A stretch of 44,631 bases of DNA, from the IMG/VR virus record IMGVR_UViG_3300044699_000077, positions 1 through 44,631 of that record. One strand, given 5' to 3'. The number at the start of each line of letters is the position of its first letter. Position 1 is the first letter of the stretch. The stretch comes from a virus. Made by a program: the position numbers and the translations under genes. Of the stretch, positions 28,361 through 36,587 are shown piece after piece. The notes under the pieces are model-generated. The model did not search any database. It saw only the letters and a list, made by a program, of their open reading frames with translations, and was not told the DNA's origin.

Positions 28361-28942
28361 ATGAGCCTCACCGCCAAACAGCAAGCGTTCGTCGCTGAAT
28401 ATTTGATCGACCTGAACGCCACTCAGGCCGCGATCCGGGCAGGATATAGCCCGGCAACCGCCTATTCGATCGGGCAGGAGAACCTGAACAAACCTGAAAT
28501 CGCCGCAGCGCTTGAGATAGTCATGGCAGAGCGGGCGGAACGGACTCAAATCACTGCTGATCGCGTGCTGACAGAGCTTGGCAAACTGGGCTTCTCGGAT
28601 ATTCGCCGAGCCGTGAGATGGTTCTCGAATGCGACCGTAGCTGCTGTGGATCAGGACATCGACCAGCAGATGGAGGAAGAGGGCGAGGTCCGCTTTGCCA
28701 TCGCCAACCAAGTCGAACTGATATCGAGCGGGGACATTGATGACGAAACAGCCGCGGCGATTCAGGAAATCGGTCAATCGGCAACCGGTGCGCTCAAGGT
28801 GAAGCTTTACGACAAGAGGGCGGCCCTGGTCGACATCGGGCGCCATCTCGGCATGTTCACCGATAACATCCGTCTAACCGGCAAGCTCGATGTAACCAGG
28901 ATCGAGGAAGTCATTGTCGACCCTGCAAATCCAGACGCCTAG
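28361..28942 (+). CDS. terS: terminase small subunit
   Basis: A 193-residue DNA-recognition subunit of the packaging motor (Terminase_2 type). The N-terminal region SLTAKQQAFVAEYLIDLNAT, QAAIRAGYSPATAYSIG is the typical helix-turn-helix. The middle is an acidic oligomerisation region; the C terminus (GHLGMF-like IGRHLGMFTD) is also family-typical. It should bind the pac site, often within or next to this gene. It overlaps terL by 29 bases. Confidence 0.9.
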   Translation: MSLTAKQQAFVAEYLIDLNATQAAIRAGYSPATAYSIGQENLNKPEIAAALEIVMAERAERTQITADRVLTELGKLGFSDIRRAVRWFSNATVAAVDQDIDQQMEEEGEVRFAIANQVELISSGDIDDETAAAIQEIGQSATGALKVKLYDKRAALVDIGRHLGMFTDNIRLTGKLDVTRIEEVIVDPANPDA

Positions 28943-30149
28943 GGCGTTCAAGCCGCTCCTGGTCCCGTCTCGCTACAAAGGAGCGCATGGTGGGCGAGGG
29001 TCCGCCAAGTCGCATTTCTTCGCCAGCCGCGTGGTCAAGCGCTGCCTGAAGGAGGAAACATTCGTCGTCTGCGTTCGCGAGAACCAGAAGTCACTCGATC
29101 AGTCGGTTAAGAAGCTGATCGAGGACAAGATCCAGGACTTTGGCCTCGGCGGCCATTTCCGCATCCTCAACTCGCATATCGAGCCGGCGGTTGGTGGGCG
29201 CATCATCTTTCAGGGGATGCAAAACCACACGGCGGAGTCGATCAAGTCGCTTGAGGGTTATGACATTGCGTGGGTCGAAGAGGCACAGTCGCTAAGCCAG
29301 CGGTCCTTGGACTTGCTCCGCCCGACGATCCGAAAAGATGGCTCGGAACTGTGGTTTTCATGGAATCCCAACCTCCCGACTGATCCCGTCGACGTGCTTT
29401 TGAGGGGAGAGCACCCCCCGCCTGATGCCATTGTCGTGCAAGCCAACTATCGGGACAACCCATGGCTTCCGGATGTGCTGCGCGCCGAGCTCGAATATGA
29501 CCAGCGGCGCGACCCGGACAAGTTCGCACACATCTGGCTTGGGGGCTATCAGCGGAACTCAGAGGCCAGGGTCTTCAAGAACTGGCGCGTCGAAGAGTTC
29601 GAAAGCCCTTCGAATGTCGAATATCGTCTAGGCGCTGATTTCGGGTTCAGCACCGATCCATCATGCGCCGTCCGGTGCTTCGTCGACGGAACGCGCCTCT
29701 ACATCGATTATGAGGCTTGGGGCCTTGGTGTCGAGATCGTGAACCTGCCCAAATTGTTCATGTCGATCCCGGATGCCGAGAAATACTGGATGACGGCCGA
29801 CAGCTCGCGGCCGGATACGATCAGCCATCTTCGAAAGCATGGCTTTCCTCGGATCATGCCGGCGGTGAAGGGCGCGCGCTCGCTTGAAGAGGGGATCGAA
29901 TTTCTTAAGGGCTACGACATCATCGTTCACCCTCGCTGCCAGCATACGATCGACGAATTGACCCTCTACAGCTTCAAGGTGGACAAGCTGACCAGCTTGG
30001 TCACCAACGAGCTCGAGGACAAAGATAATCATCTGATCGACTCGCTGCGCTATGCGAATGAGGGCGCGCGGCGCGCACTGGCGAACAAGCCGAGGCAGGA
30101 GTCGGTGTCGATCCCCTCACTCAAAACGGCATTCAACAGGAGGGGATGA
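28914..30149 (+). CDS. terL: terminase large subunit
   Basis: A 411-residue ATPase/nuclease that drives DNA into the head (Terminase_3/PBSX type). The ATPase P-loop is GGRGSAKS (26-33); the Walker B acidic pair is Glu122-Glu123 (WVEEAQ). The nuclease domain has Asp242 (GADFGF), Asp296 (ADSS) and Asp376 (HLIDSLRY). This class usually packages by headful from a pac site, which fits the circularly permuted ends. The start is TTG at 28914. Confidence 0.95.
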   Translation: MSTLQIQTPRAFKPLLVPSRYKGAHGGRGSAKSHFFASRVVKRCLKEETFVVCVRENQKSLDQSVKKLIEDKIQDFGLGGHFRILNSHIEPAVGGRIIFQGMQNHTAESIKSLEGYDIAWVEEAQSLSQRSLDLLRPTIRKDGSELWFSWNPNLPTDPVDVLLRGEHPPPDAIVVQANYRDNPWLPDVLRAELEYDQRRDPDKFAHIWLGGYQRNSEARVFKNWRVEEFESPSNVEYRLGADFGFSTDPSCAVRCFVDGTRLYIDYEAWGLGVEIVNLPKLFMSIPDAEKYWMTADSSRPDTISHLRKHGFPRIMPAVKGARSLEEGIEFLKGYDIIVHPRCQHTIDELTLYSFKVDKLTSLVTNELEDKDNHLIDSLRYANEGARRALANKPRQESVSIPSLKTAFNRRG

Positions 30150-30392
30150 TAGGTTGCGGGCCGGACTCGATACCGGCTCCCTGCGATTTGACCGTAGCGC
30201 TTAGACCCTCGCGCTTTCAAACGAAGGAGCTACCCTCGCCATCCACCGCGATTAGCCCACGGCCGTAACCTAGGCTCACCAGCGCTTCAGTCCGGACTGT
30301 CACGCTAATTGCAGGGCCTAACCGTCGAATAACGGGCGTGTCCATCCACGCTGCCACAACCATAGGTCATCTTATCACAGCATCGCCAAGAG
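30150..30392. other. gene-free stretch between terL and the portal promoter
   Basis: 243 bp with no convincing gene on either strand. On the minus strand around 30150-30190 there is a sequence resembling a tRNA T arm (GCCGG...CCGGC around TATCGAGT), but the loop is one base too long and no complete cloverleaf can be drawn. It may be a remnant. Confidence 0.4.
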
Positions 30393-30432
30393 CAAAAGTC
30401 CAAAAGCCGCTCCTGACACCTGAACCTATACT
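30393..30432 (+). promoter_or_regulatory. late promoter P2 (portal)
   Basis: CAAAAGTCCAAAAGCC (30393-30408), 18 bp, then TATACT (30427-30432). Identical element and spacing to P1, P3 and P4. Expected transcription start is near 30439. Confidence 0.8.
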
Positions 30433-30434
30433 CT

Positions 30435-30453
30435 CGCCCCGACCCAAGGGGCG
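30435..30453 (+). promoter_or_regulatory. inverted repeat covering the portal ribosome binding site
   Basis: CGCCCC (30435-30440) pairs with GGGGCG (30448-30453). The right arm overlaps the Shine-Dalgarno AAGGGG (30446-30451). The left arm lies mostly upstream of the expected start of P2 transcripts. Confidence 0.5.
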
Positions 30454-30456
30454 CCG

Positions 30457-32661
30457 ATGGCCTATTCCGAACAGAGTGAAGCGGTAGACGACAAGCCGGC
30501 CGGCGAGGGTTCGGACGAAGTCTTCCGCCGCGCCATGAAGCGGTTCGATGCCACGGTTATCCCTCAACAGGAAATCCGCGCCCACGCTTTGCTGTGCAGG
30601 CGCTTCATTTCCATCCCAGGCGCTCAGTGGGAAGGGGAGTGGGGCGAGCAGTTCGACAATTCCATCAAGGTAGAGATCGACAAGCTGTCCAAGGGCGTCG
30701 ACAAGATCGTCAACGACTACCGCCAGAATCGCATCGTGCCCGACTTCCGGCCGGCGGGCGGCGACAGCGATCCTGAGACGGCATCAACCCTGGACGGCAT
30801 CCACCGAGCCGATAGCTACAAGTTCAAGGCCCAGCAGGCTCGCGACAACGCATTCGAGGAGGCGGCGGCCGGCGGCTTTGGGGCCTATCGCCTCAGGAAC
30901 GAATGGGACGATCCTTTTGACAAGGATTCGGACGCCCAGCGCATCAACCCGGCCATGCTCATCGCCGATGCTGACCAGCGGGTGTTCTTCGACGGCAATT
31001 CCAAGCTCTACGACAAGTCGGATGCCCGCTTCGCCTTCGTCATCACCGCCGACACGAAGGATGCATTCGAAGAGGAATATCCGGACTGCCATTCTTCTTG
31101 GCCAGACACGGGCCTGCGCCCGAGCTCCTACGACTGGTACACACCGGAAGTCGTGCTCAAGTGCGAGTATTACGAGGTCGAGGAGAAGAGCGAGAGGCTG
31201 CTGATCCTCCGCCAGGGCATCTCGACCGAAGAAGAGCGGATCTGGTCATCGGAGATCAGCACGGAAGACCTCGAGGAGCGCAAGACCAAGGGCTGGACCG
31301 TCACGACCCGCATGATGAAGCGGCGTCGGGTCCATAAATATCTGCTGAGCGGGCAGGAGGTTCTGAGGGATCAGGGCCACATCGCGGGCGACTGCATTCC
31401 GATTGTCCCGGTCTATGGAAAGCGCTGGTTCGTCGACAATCAGGAGCGCTTCCGGGGCTATGTGTCGAAGCGCATGGACTCACAGCGCCGCTACAATGCG
31501 AGCGTGTCAAAGCTGGCTGAGACGGACGCCCTGGCGCCGCGCGAGATCCCCATATTCGCGGCCGAGCAGATGCCGCCGAACCTTGCGGCGCTGTGGGCGG
31601 AGCAGAATGTAAAGCGCCACCCATATGCGCTGATCAATCCGCTACTAGACCCGATGACCGGTCAAATCGTCTCGGCCGGCCCGATCGGGAAGGTTGAGCC
31701 TCCTTCTGTCGGCCCCGTCACTGCCGCCCTGCTCCAGATCGCGGGCGCGGACCTGTCCGACGAGGATCAGGACGTCGACGAGGTCAAGGCGAACACCTCG
31801 GCAGAGGCCATGGACATCGCTGCCACCCGGATTGATGCGAAGTCGGGCATCTATCTCGACAATATGCGCCAGTCGGTCCAGCGCGAGGGCGAGATTTATC
31901 TCTCAATGGCTCGCGAGGTTTATTACGAGCCCGGACGTACCGTTGAAACCATGTCAGAGGACGGCGACGACGGCGCGGCTACGCTTCATGAGCCCGTAAC
32001 CGACGGTCGCGGCAGATTCCGAATTTCCAACGATTTCAGCCGCGGGAAATACAAGGTCATCGCCGATGTGACCGAGGCGACTGCGACCCGACGCGACAAG
32101 ACGGTCAAGTCGAGCCTCAACATTGCTACTGTCGCTCAGGCTGCCGGCGACCAGGCCTTGGCCCGTATCGCCACCCTCACAGCCGTGATGAACCAGGACG
32201 GTGAGGGGATGAGCGATTTCCAGAAATACGCCCGTCGCCAGCTTGTCGCGGAAGGCGTTGTCGAGCCGACCGACGAAGAAAAGCAGCAGATGGAAGAGGC
32301 GCAGCAGGGAGCCGAGCCTGATCCGCAGGCCGAACTCGTCGCGGCTCAGGCGGCAGTGCTCGCAGCCGAGGCTAAGCTGAAAGAGGCTCAGACGCTCAAG
32401 GCGAAGGCGGATACGATCAAGTCGCAGGCTGAAGCAATGTTGAAGGGCGCTCAGACCGATGCGCTCGGCGGGCCATCCGAGGCGCCGCGTGTTCCCGATG
32501 GGCTCGAAGCGGCCGAAGCTGCCGCGCGGGTAGACAAGACCCGCGCCGAGGCAGAGCGCATCCGCACCGAGGCGGCTCATTTGCCGGCCGAGATCAGCAT
32601 TGCCGCGCACAAGGCCGCTACCGATCGCATGAAGATTCGGCGGGGGAGTGATTTGAATTGA
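30457..32661 (+). CDS. portal protein, P22 type
   Basis: A 734-residue portal forming the dodecameric ring through which DNA passes. The size and pattern fit the P22 portal: KLSKGVDKIVNDYRQNRIVP, AAAGGFGAYRLRNEWDD, ADQRVFFDGNSKLYDKSDA, IPIVPVYGKRWF, then EVKANTSAEAMDIAATRID. The last ~110 residues are a long Ala/Glu/Lys coiled coil, like the barrel of P22. It begins behind late promoter P2 and its stop overlaps the next TTG. Confidence 0.9.
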   Translation: MAYSEQSEAVDDKPAGEGSDEVFRRAMKRFDATVIPQQEIRAHALLCRRFISIPGAQWEGEWGEQFDNSIKVEIDKLSKGVDKIVNDYRQNRIVPDFRPAGGDSDPETASTLDGIHRADSYKFKAQQARDNAFEEAAAGGFGAYRLRNEWDDPFDKDSDAQRINPAMLIADADQRVFFDGNSKLYDKSDARFAFVITADTKDAFEEEYPDCHSSWPDTGLRPSSYDWYTPEVVLKCEYYEVEEKSERLLILRQGISTEEERIWSSEISTEDLEERKTKGWTVTTRMMKRRRVHKYLLSGQEVLRDQGHIAGDCIPIVPVYGKRWFVDNQERFRGYVSKRMDSQRRYNASVSKLAETDALAPREIPIFAAEQMPPNLAALWAEQNVKRHPYALINPLLDPMTGQIVSAGPIGKVEPPSVGPVTAALLQIAGADLSDEDQDVDEVKANTSAEAMDIAATRIDAKSGIYLDNMRQSVQREGEIYLSMAREVYYEPGRTVETMSEDGDDGAATLHEPVTDGRGRFRISNDFSRGKYKVIADVTEATATRRDKTVKSSLNIATVAQAAGDQALARIATLTAVMNQDGEGMSDFQKYARRQLVAEGVVEPTDEEKQQMEEAQQGAEPDPQAELVAAQAAVLAAEAKLKEAQTLKAKADTIKSQAEAMLKGAQTDALGGPSEAPRVPDGLEAAEAAARVDKTRAEAERIRTEAAHLPAEISIAAHKAATDRMKIRRGSDLN

Positions 32662-32900
32662 CCAAGGCAATAGGCATTCACATTGTGCCTAGTCAGGGCA
32701 AATGGAGCGTTCGAACGGCGGGGGCAGGTCGCGCATATCGAGCCAATCTAACGTCAAAGCAGGCTCTTGATGTTGCGATGAACCTTTCGCCCAAGAGGGC
32801 GGCAAAACTGTACGTTCATGGCGAGGATGGCCGAATCTCCAAGCGTCTTTGGCTGCCAGTGTTGCGAGGCTCCCGCCAATCGAGGGGCGCTCGACGTTGA
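32658..32900 (+). CDS. DUF2188-like small protein
   Basis: An 80-residue basic protein with TTG start overlapping the portal stop. The phrase IHIVPSQGKWSVRTAGAGRA and the closing YVHGEDGRISKR recall DUF2188-type small proteins, which carry a short beta domain of unknown use. It lies between portal and scaffold, where accessory genes often insert. Confidence 0.6.
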   Translation: MTKAIGIHIVPSQGKWSVRTAGAGRAYRANLTSKQALDVAMNLSPKRAAKLYVHGEDGRISKRLWLPVLRGSRQSRGARR

Positions 32901-33310
32901 GCGACGAAGCGCATGTTCCGTACTGCGACATGGGGACGTGGCCTTGCTATGTCGGCTTCACGGTCTCTCAAAAAGCATTCAAGCGAGAAATGGAGCGTAT
33001 TTGCCCGAAGCAGGAGGTGCCCTTTCTGGGCTCAAGTCGAGCGAACGCCACCACTCATTTCCTCACCAAAGATGGGGCAACGACAGCCATCATCGCGATG
33101 ATGTCGCCGAAAAGGGCCAAAGTGAGCTTTGAGCAGTATGCGGCCTTAGTGGCGCACGAAGCTGTTCACGTGGCGCAACAGATTTGGCTAGATATCGGCG
33201 AGAAAGAGCCTGGCAAAGAAGCCGAGGCCTATTTCGTGCAGCACATCGTCCAGTTCTGCCTTCAGGAGGCATACAAAACTGGCCGTTGCCGCCGCCTGAT
33301 ACCGGCCTGA
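32897..33310 (+). CDS. HExxH-type putative metallopeptidase
   Basis: A 137-residue protein from TTG 32897, overlapping the previous TGA; the longer frame to 32849 is inside that gene. The zinc-site helix is HEAVHVAQQIW (HExxH), followed ~20 residues on by EAEAYFVQHIVQF, where a third ligand may be. The family occurs in phage genomes near head genes. A role in processing head or scaffold proteins is possible; equally it may be a moron. Confidence 0.6.
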   Translation: MSDEAHVPYCDMGTWPCYVGFTVSQKAFKREMERICPKQEVPFLGSSRANATTHFLTKDGATTAIIAMMSPKRAKVSFEQYAALVAHEAVHVAQQIWLDIGEKEPGKEAEAYFVQHIVQFCLQEAYKTGRCRRLIPA

Positions 33311-33320
33311 GATGTCGTAG

Positions 33321-33360
33321 CAAAAGTCCAAAAGCCGAGCCCGCCCAATCCCCCTAAAAT
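33321..33360 (+). promoter_or_regulatory. late promoter P3 (scaffold and coat)
   Basis: CAAAAGTCCAAAAGCC (33321-33336), 18 bp, then TAAAAT (33355-33360). Unlike the others, no clear inverted repeat follows and the start codon is farther away (33413, with GGGG before the ATG). Confidence 0.8.
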
Positions 33361-33412
33361 GCGCCTCAATCAGCACCCGCCGAGCTGCGATCGGTGAGCG
33401 AATGGGGATCAC

Positions 33413-34225
33413 ATGGCAGTAGAGCCGGAGGACGACGAGCTTCTTCTAGACCAGCCAGCGGATGAAGGCGGAGACGCCGACGACCAGCAGGACGATCAGG
33501 AGGAACTGGAAATCACCTTCGGCGATGAGGCGGCGCCGGCCTCGGGAGAAGCTGAAACCGGACTGGCGAGGCATCTCCGCGAAGAGATCAGGCGACGGGA
33601 CAAGGAAATTGCGGACCTTCGCAAGGCCCAGCCCGCCCCTCAGAAGATCGAAGTTGGTCCGCGTCCGACCATGGACCGATCCGACATCGATTATGACGAG
33701 GAAAAATTCGTCGCTGAACTCGAAGCGTGGAATGCTCGAAAGGCACAGGCTGAACAGGCCGAAAGCCAAGCAGAACGGCAACAGCGGGAAGCCAACGAAG
33801 CGTGGCAGAACGAGCTGAGGCAGCACGAGGCCAAGAGATCGGCCCTCAAGTTCCCGGATGCTCAGGACGCCGAAGAGGTGGCGGTCACCGCTCTGGACCA
33901 GGTCCAGCAGGCGGTCATCGTCAAGGTGGCGGATAATTCCGCTCTCGTCCTCTACGCCCTCGGCAAGAACCCGGCCAAGCTCGGCCAACTCTCCCAAATC
34001 AAAGATCCCCTGAAGCTGGCCGCAGCCGTGGCCAAACTGGAAGGAACCCTGAAAGTGACAGCACGGCGCAAGGCCCCCGAACCCGAAGAGATCGCAAGCG
34101 GCAGCGCCCGCGTGACCCAGGGGAAGGATCCGGTACTCGAACGGCTCGAGAAAGAGGCGGCGCGGACGGGGGATCGCTCAAGGGTGATCGCTCACAAAGC
34201 CTCGCAGCGCACTTCGGGCAAATGA
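33413..34225 (+). CDS. scaffolding protein
   Basis: A 270-residue, strongly charged and helical protein. The first ~50 residues are acidic (EDDELLLDQPADEGG), the middle is coiled coil (LREEIRRRDKEIADLRKAQ, then QAEQAESQAERQQREANEAW), and the C terminus is basic (LEKEAARTGDRSRVIAHKAS), as in P22-type scaffolds that contact the coat. It is directly upstream of the coat gene, behind P3. Confidence 0.85.
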   Translation: MAVEPEDDELLLDQPADEGGDADDQQDDQEELEITFGDEAAPASGEAETGLARHLREEIRRRDKEIADLRKAQPAPQKIEVGPRPTMDRSDIDYDEEKFVAELEAWNARKAQAEQAESQAERQQREANEAWQNELRQHEAKRSALKFPDAQDAEEVAVTALDQVQQAVIVKVADNSALVLYALGKNPAKLGQLSQIKDPLKLAAAVAKLEGTLKVTARRKAPEPEEIASGSARVTQGKDPVLERLEKEAARTGDRSRVIAHKASQRTSGK

Positions 34226-34251
34226 CAACCGCCGTCGCGAGGAATTGAACG

Positions 34252-35538
34252 ATGACCGCCAACACCGCAAAGACCGTAGTCGAGACCTTTGACGACATGG
34301 TCGAGGGCTTCGATGACATGCTTGTCGTGGCTCAGGAAGTCGAGAAGTACAATCTTCCCGGCGGCCCGGCCCAGCATCAGCAGATGAACGATAAGGTGTG
34401 GCGGCCTCAGCCGTACATCCCTGCCGTCTATGACGGGTTCGATCAGACCAGCAACTTCGGCGACATCACTCAGCTGTCGGTGCCCGTCTCGGTCGGTATC
34501 CACAAGGTCACGCCCATCAAGATCGGGCCGAAGGACGGTCGCGACAAGGGCAATATCCAGCGCTACTTCCGGGACGCCGCGCTGAGCCTCGCCAGCCAGG
34601 TCAACCTCTCTGTCTTCAACACCGCCGTGAACTGGGCAACGCTGGTCAGCAAGCGCACGGTCGCTCCGACCGGCTATGACGACTTGGCGGCGATGGGTGC
34701 CATCATGACGGAGCAGGGCCTGCCCAACTTCGACAAAAAGGCGTTCTATTCGGCGCGAGATTATCTCTCCATGGCGGGCAACATCGCCAAGCCGGCAACG
34801 AGCGACAGCCCGCTCTCCCGCACCGCCTATGAGCGCGCCTACGTCAAGACGATTGGCAATTTCGACCTGTTTGAGAACGACCAGACGAAGATCCTGCCCG
34901 CGGCAACCGGTGTGGGCGTCACGATCACGAACACCCAGCCGCTCTATTACACCCCCGTCGCCGCCACGCTCGATACGGACGGGAATCCGACCAACGTCGA
35001 CAACCGCACTCAGCTTATCTCGATCGCGGTCACCAGCGGCACGGTCAAGGCGGGTGATGCCTTCACCATTGCCGGTGTCAACTCGCTCCATCACATTTCG
35101 AAGGGCGATACGGGCCAGCTGAAGACCTTTCGCATCATCTCGATCGTCACGGGCTCGGGCGGTACGGGTACCGTTCGCATCTCACCGCCGATCATCTCAG
35201 GAGGCGGCAGCACCCGCGCTGAGCTGGAATATAAGAATGTCACCGCGACCCCGGCCAACGGTGCCGTGATTACGTTCCTGAACACCGTCTCGGCTCCTGC
35301 CAACGTGTTTTTCCACAAGCGCGCGATCGAGCTCATTCCGGGCACCTTCGCTGTCGATCCGGACGCTGGCTGGACGGTGGCAACACGGGCGACCACGCCG
35401 AAGCTCGGGCTTCCGATCATGCTGACCGGGCAGGGGAACATCAACGATCTGAGCGGCAAGTGGCGTCTCGACATCGATTATGGCGTCGGCGCCCTCCAGC
35501 CGGAGATGATCGGCCTCCAGCTCTTCAACCAGACCTAA
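34252..35538 (+). CDS. major coat protein, P22 gp5-like
   Basis: A 428-residue coat protein. The N-terminal helices and loop (NYNLPGG-like VEKYNLPGGPAQHQ, WRPQPYIPAVYDGF), the spine helix region and a large insertion at ~220-340 (beta-rich: VGVTITNTQPLYYTPVAA, LISIAVTSGTVKAG) fit the P22 HK97-fold with an I-domain. The C terminus (WRLDIDYGVGALQPEMIGLQ) is typical. Its position after the scaffold supports the assignment. Confidence 0.9.
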   Translation: MTANTAKTVVETFDDMVEGFDDMLVVAQEVEKYNLPGGPAQHQQMNDKVWRPQPYIPAVYDGFDQTSNFGDITQLSVPVSVGIHKVTPIKIGPKDGRDKGNIQRYFRDAALSLASQVNLSVFNTAVNWATLVSKRTVAPTGYDDLAAMGAIMTEQGLPNFDKKAFYSARDYLSMAGNIAKPATSDSPLSRTAYERAYVKTIGNFDLFENDQTKILPAATGVGVTITNTQPLYYTPVAATLDTDGNPTNVDNRTQLISIAVTSGTVKAGDAFTIAGVNSLHHISKGDTGQLKTFRIISIVTGSGGTGTVRISPPIISGGGSTRAELEYKNVTATPANGAVITFLNTVSAPANVFFHKRAIELIPGTFAVDPDAGWTVATRATTPKLGLPIMLTGQGNINDLSGKWRLDIDYGVGALQPEMIGLQLFNQT

Positions 35539-35618
35539 CCATGGCGAGGTTTCAGAGGGGCACAACGGACCATGACAGCGACGGGCATATGGGTGGCTCG
35601 CGCAAGGGAGACAATGCG

Positions 35619-36077
35619 ATGACCAAGGAAGCGAAATCGGACAGCAAGGTCGAAATGGGCTCTGGAGTCGAGCTGAGCCATTCGGAGATCGCCGACGCCA
35701 GGCGCGAAGGGGCATTGGAGGCGATCAAGGAGGGCGGCAAGCGCGCTGTCCTGGTCGACACCGGCACCCAGGGCGACGTCGAGGCGATGGCCGAGGCCGA
35801 GCGCCTGCGAATCGCGCCGGACGCGAATACGACCTTCATTGCGCCGCTGCTCGACTTGTCGTTGGACGTGCTTTCGCAGCGCCTGACGAACGATAAGGTC
35901 CTGGACCCGATCGACTTCGAGACGGCCAAGGGCCTGCTCGCTCTGGAGCGTGCCGGCCGCAATCGCACCGGCTACGTCAAGGCGCTCTGCGAGCGGCTGG
36001 GCGTCAAGTCGCCGTTGGAGGTGACCCATGCTGGGCCGCCTTACACCAATGACGAGACGCCGATTACGGCTCTCTGA
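35619..36077 (+). CDS. head protein downstream of coat, unknown
   Basis: A 152-residue protein from ATG 35619, preceded by AAGGGAG; earlier ATGs (35541, 35589) have poorer sites. The N-terminal part is charged (SKVEMGSGVELSHSEIADAR), the C-terminal part helical (ETAKGLLALERAGRNRTGYV). It may be a small head-decoration or completion factor. The 80 bases before it hold no other gene. Confidence 0.6.
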   Translation: MTKEAKSDSKVEMGSGVELSHSEIADARREGALEAIKEGGKRAVLVDTGTQGDVEAMAEAERLRIAPDANTTFIAPLLDLSLDVLSQRLTNDKVLDPIDFETAKGLLALERAGRNRTGYVKALCERLGVKSPLEVTHAGPPYTNDETPITAL

Positions 36078-36098
36078 GGCGAAGAGCCGGGCAATAAG

Positions 36099-36129
36099 GG
36101 CCGCCTGTCCTAGTGGCGGGCGGTCTTTT
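36099..36129 (+). terminator. possible intrinsic terminator
   Basis: GGCCGCC (36099-36105) pairs with GGCGGTC (36119-36125, one G-T pair), followed by TTTT. It lies between the head gene ending at 36077 and the gp4-like gene. The T run is short, so termination may be partial and could set the ratio of coat to connector proteins. Confidence 0.45.
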
Positions 36130-36142
36130 CGTAGGGACAGGC

Positions 36143-36586
36143 ATGGTCACGATCACTCTCAGCACGACCGGAACGATCAAGGGTAACCTGATCGAGATGG
36201 CGTTTGAGGAGTGCGGCTCGGCCGGGTTCGAGTTCGAGCGCACCCCGGAAGAGATCGCGTCAGCTCTGCGCGAGCTTGAAGCGATGATGCGCGAGCATCC
36301 GTTCAACCTGCTCGGCTACAATCACAGCGGCTACGGCGTCGGCCTGACGACCGAAGCGAGCGGCATCCCGGACAGCGCGATCAGCGTAGTCGCCAAGTAT
36401 CTCGGGTTCCGTATTACCCCGAAAATGGGCGCCACCCTGTCGCCGGAGAGCAGGGCGTCGATGGCGCGCAGTCTGCTCCTGCTGCAATCCGAGCTCGCAA
36501 CGGTCCCGACCGTCTACATGCCTGGAGGGGTCTGGACCGGAGCCGGGGTGCGAGGCGCATCGACGACGCCCGTAATCGAGCCCTGA
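36143..36586 (+). CDS. P22 gp4-like head-tail connector
   Basis: A 147-residue protein from ATG 36143, with AGGGACA upstream. The pattern IKGNLIEMAFEECGSAGFEF, then ELEAMMREHPFNLLGYN and SAISVVAKYLGFRITPKMG, fits the gp4 family, which binds under the portal and stabilises packaged DNA. The gene order portal, scaffold, coat, gp4, gp10 is as in P22. Confidence 0.85.
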   Translation: MVTITLSTTGTIKGNLIEMAFEECGSAGFEFERTPEEIASALRELEAMMREHPFNLLGYNHSGYGVGLTTEASGIPDSAISVVAKYLGFRITPKMGATLSPESRASMARSLLLLQSELATVPTVYMPGGVWTGAGVRGASTTPVIEP

Positions 36587-36587
36587 C

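Noticed and set aside
30150-30240. tRNA-like sequence on the minus strand after terL
   Set aside because: A T-arm-like hairpin exists, but its loop has an extra base and no consistent anticodon and acceptor stems can be drawn.
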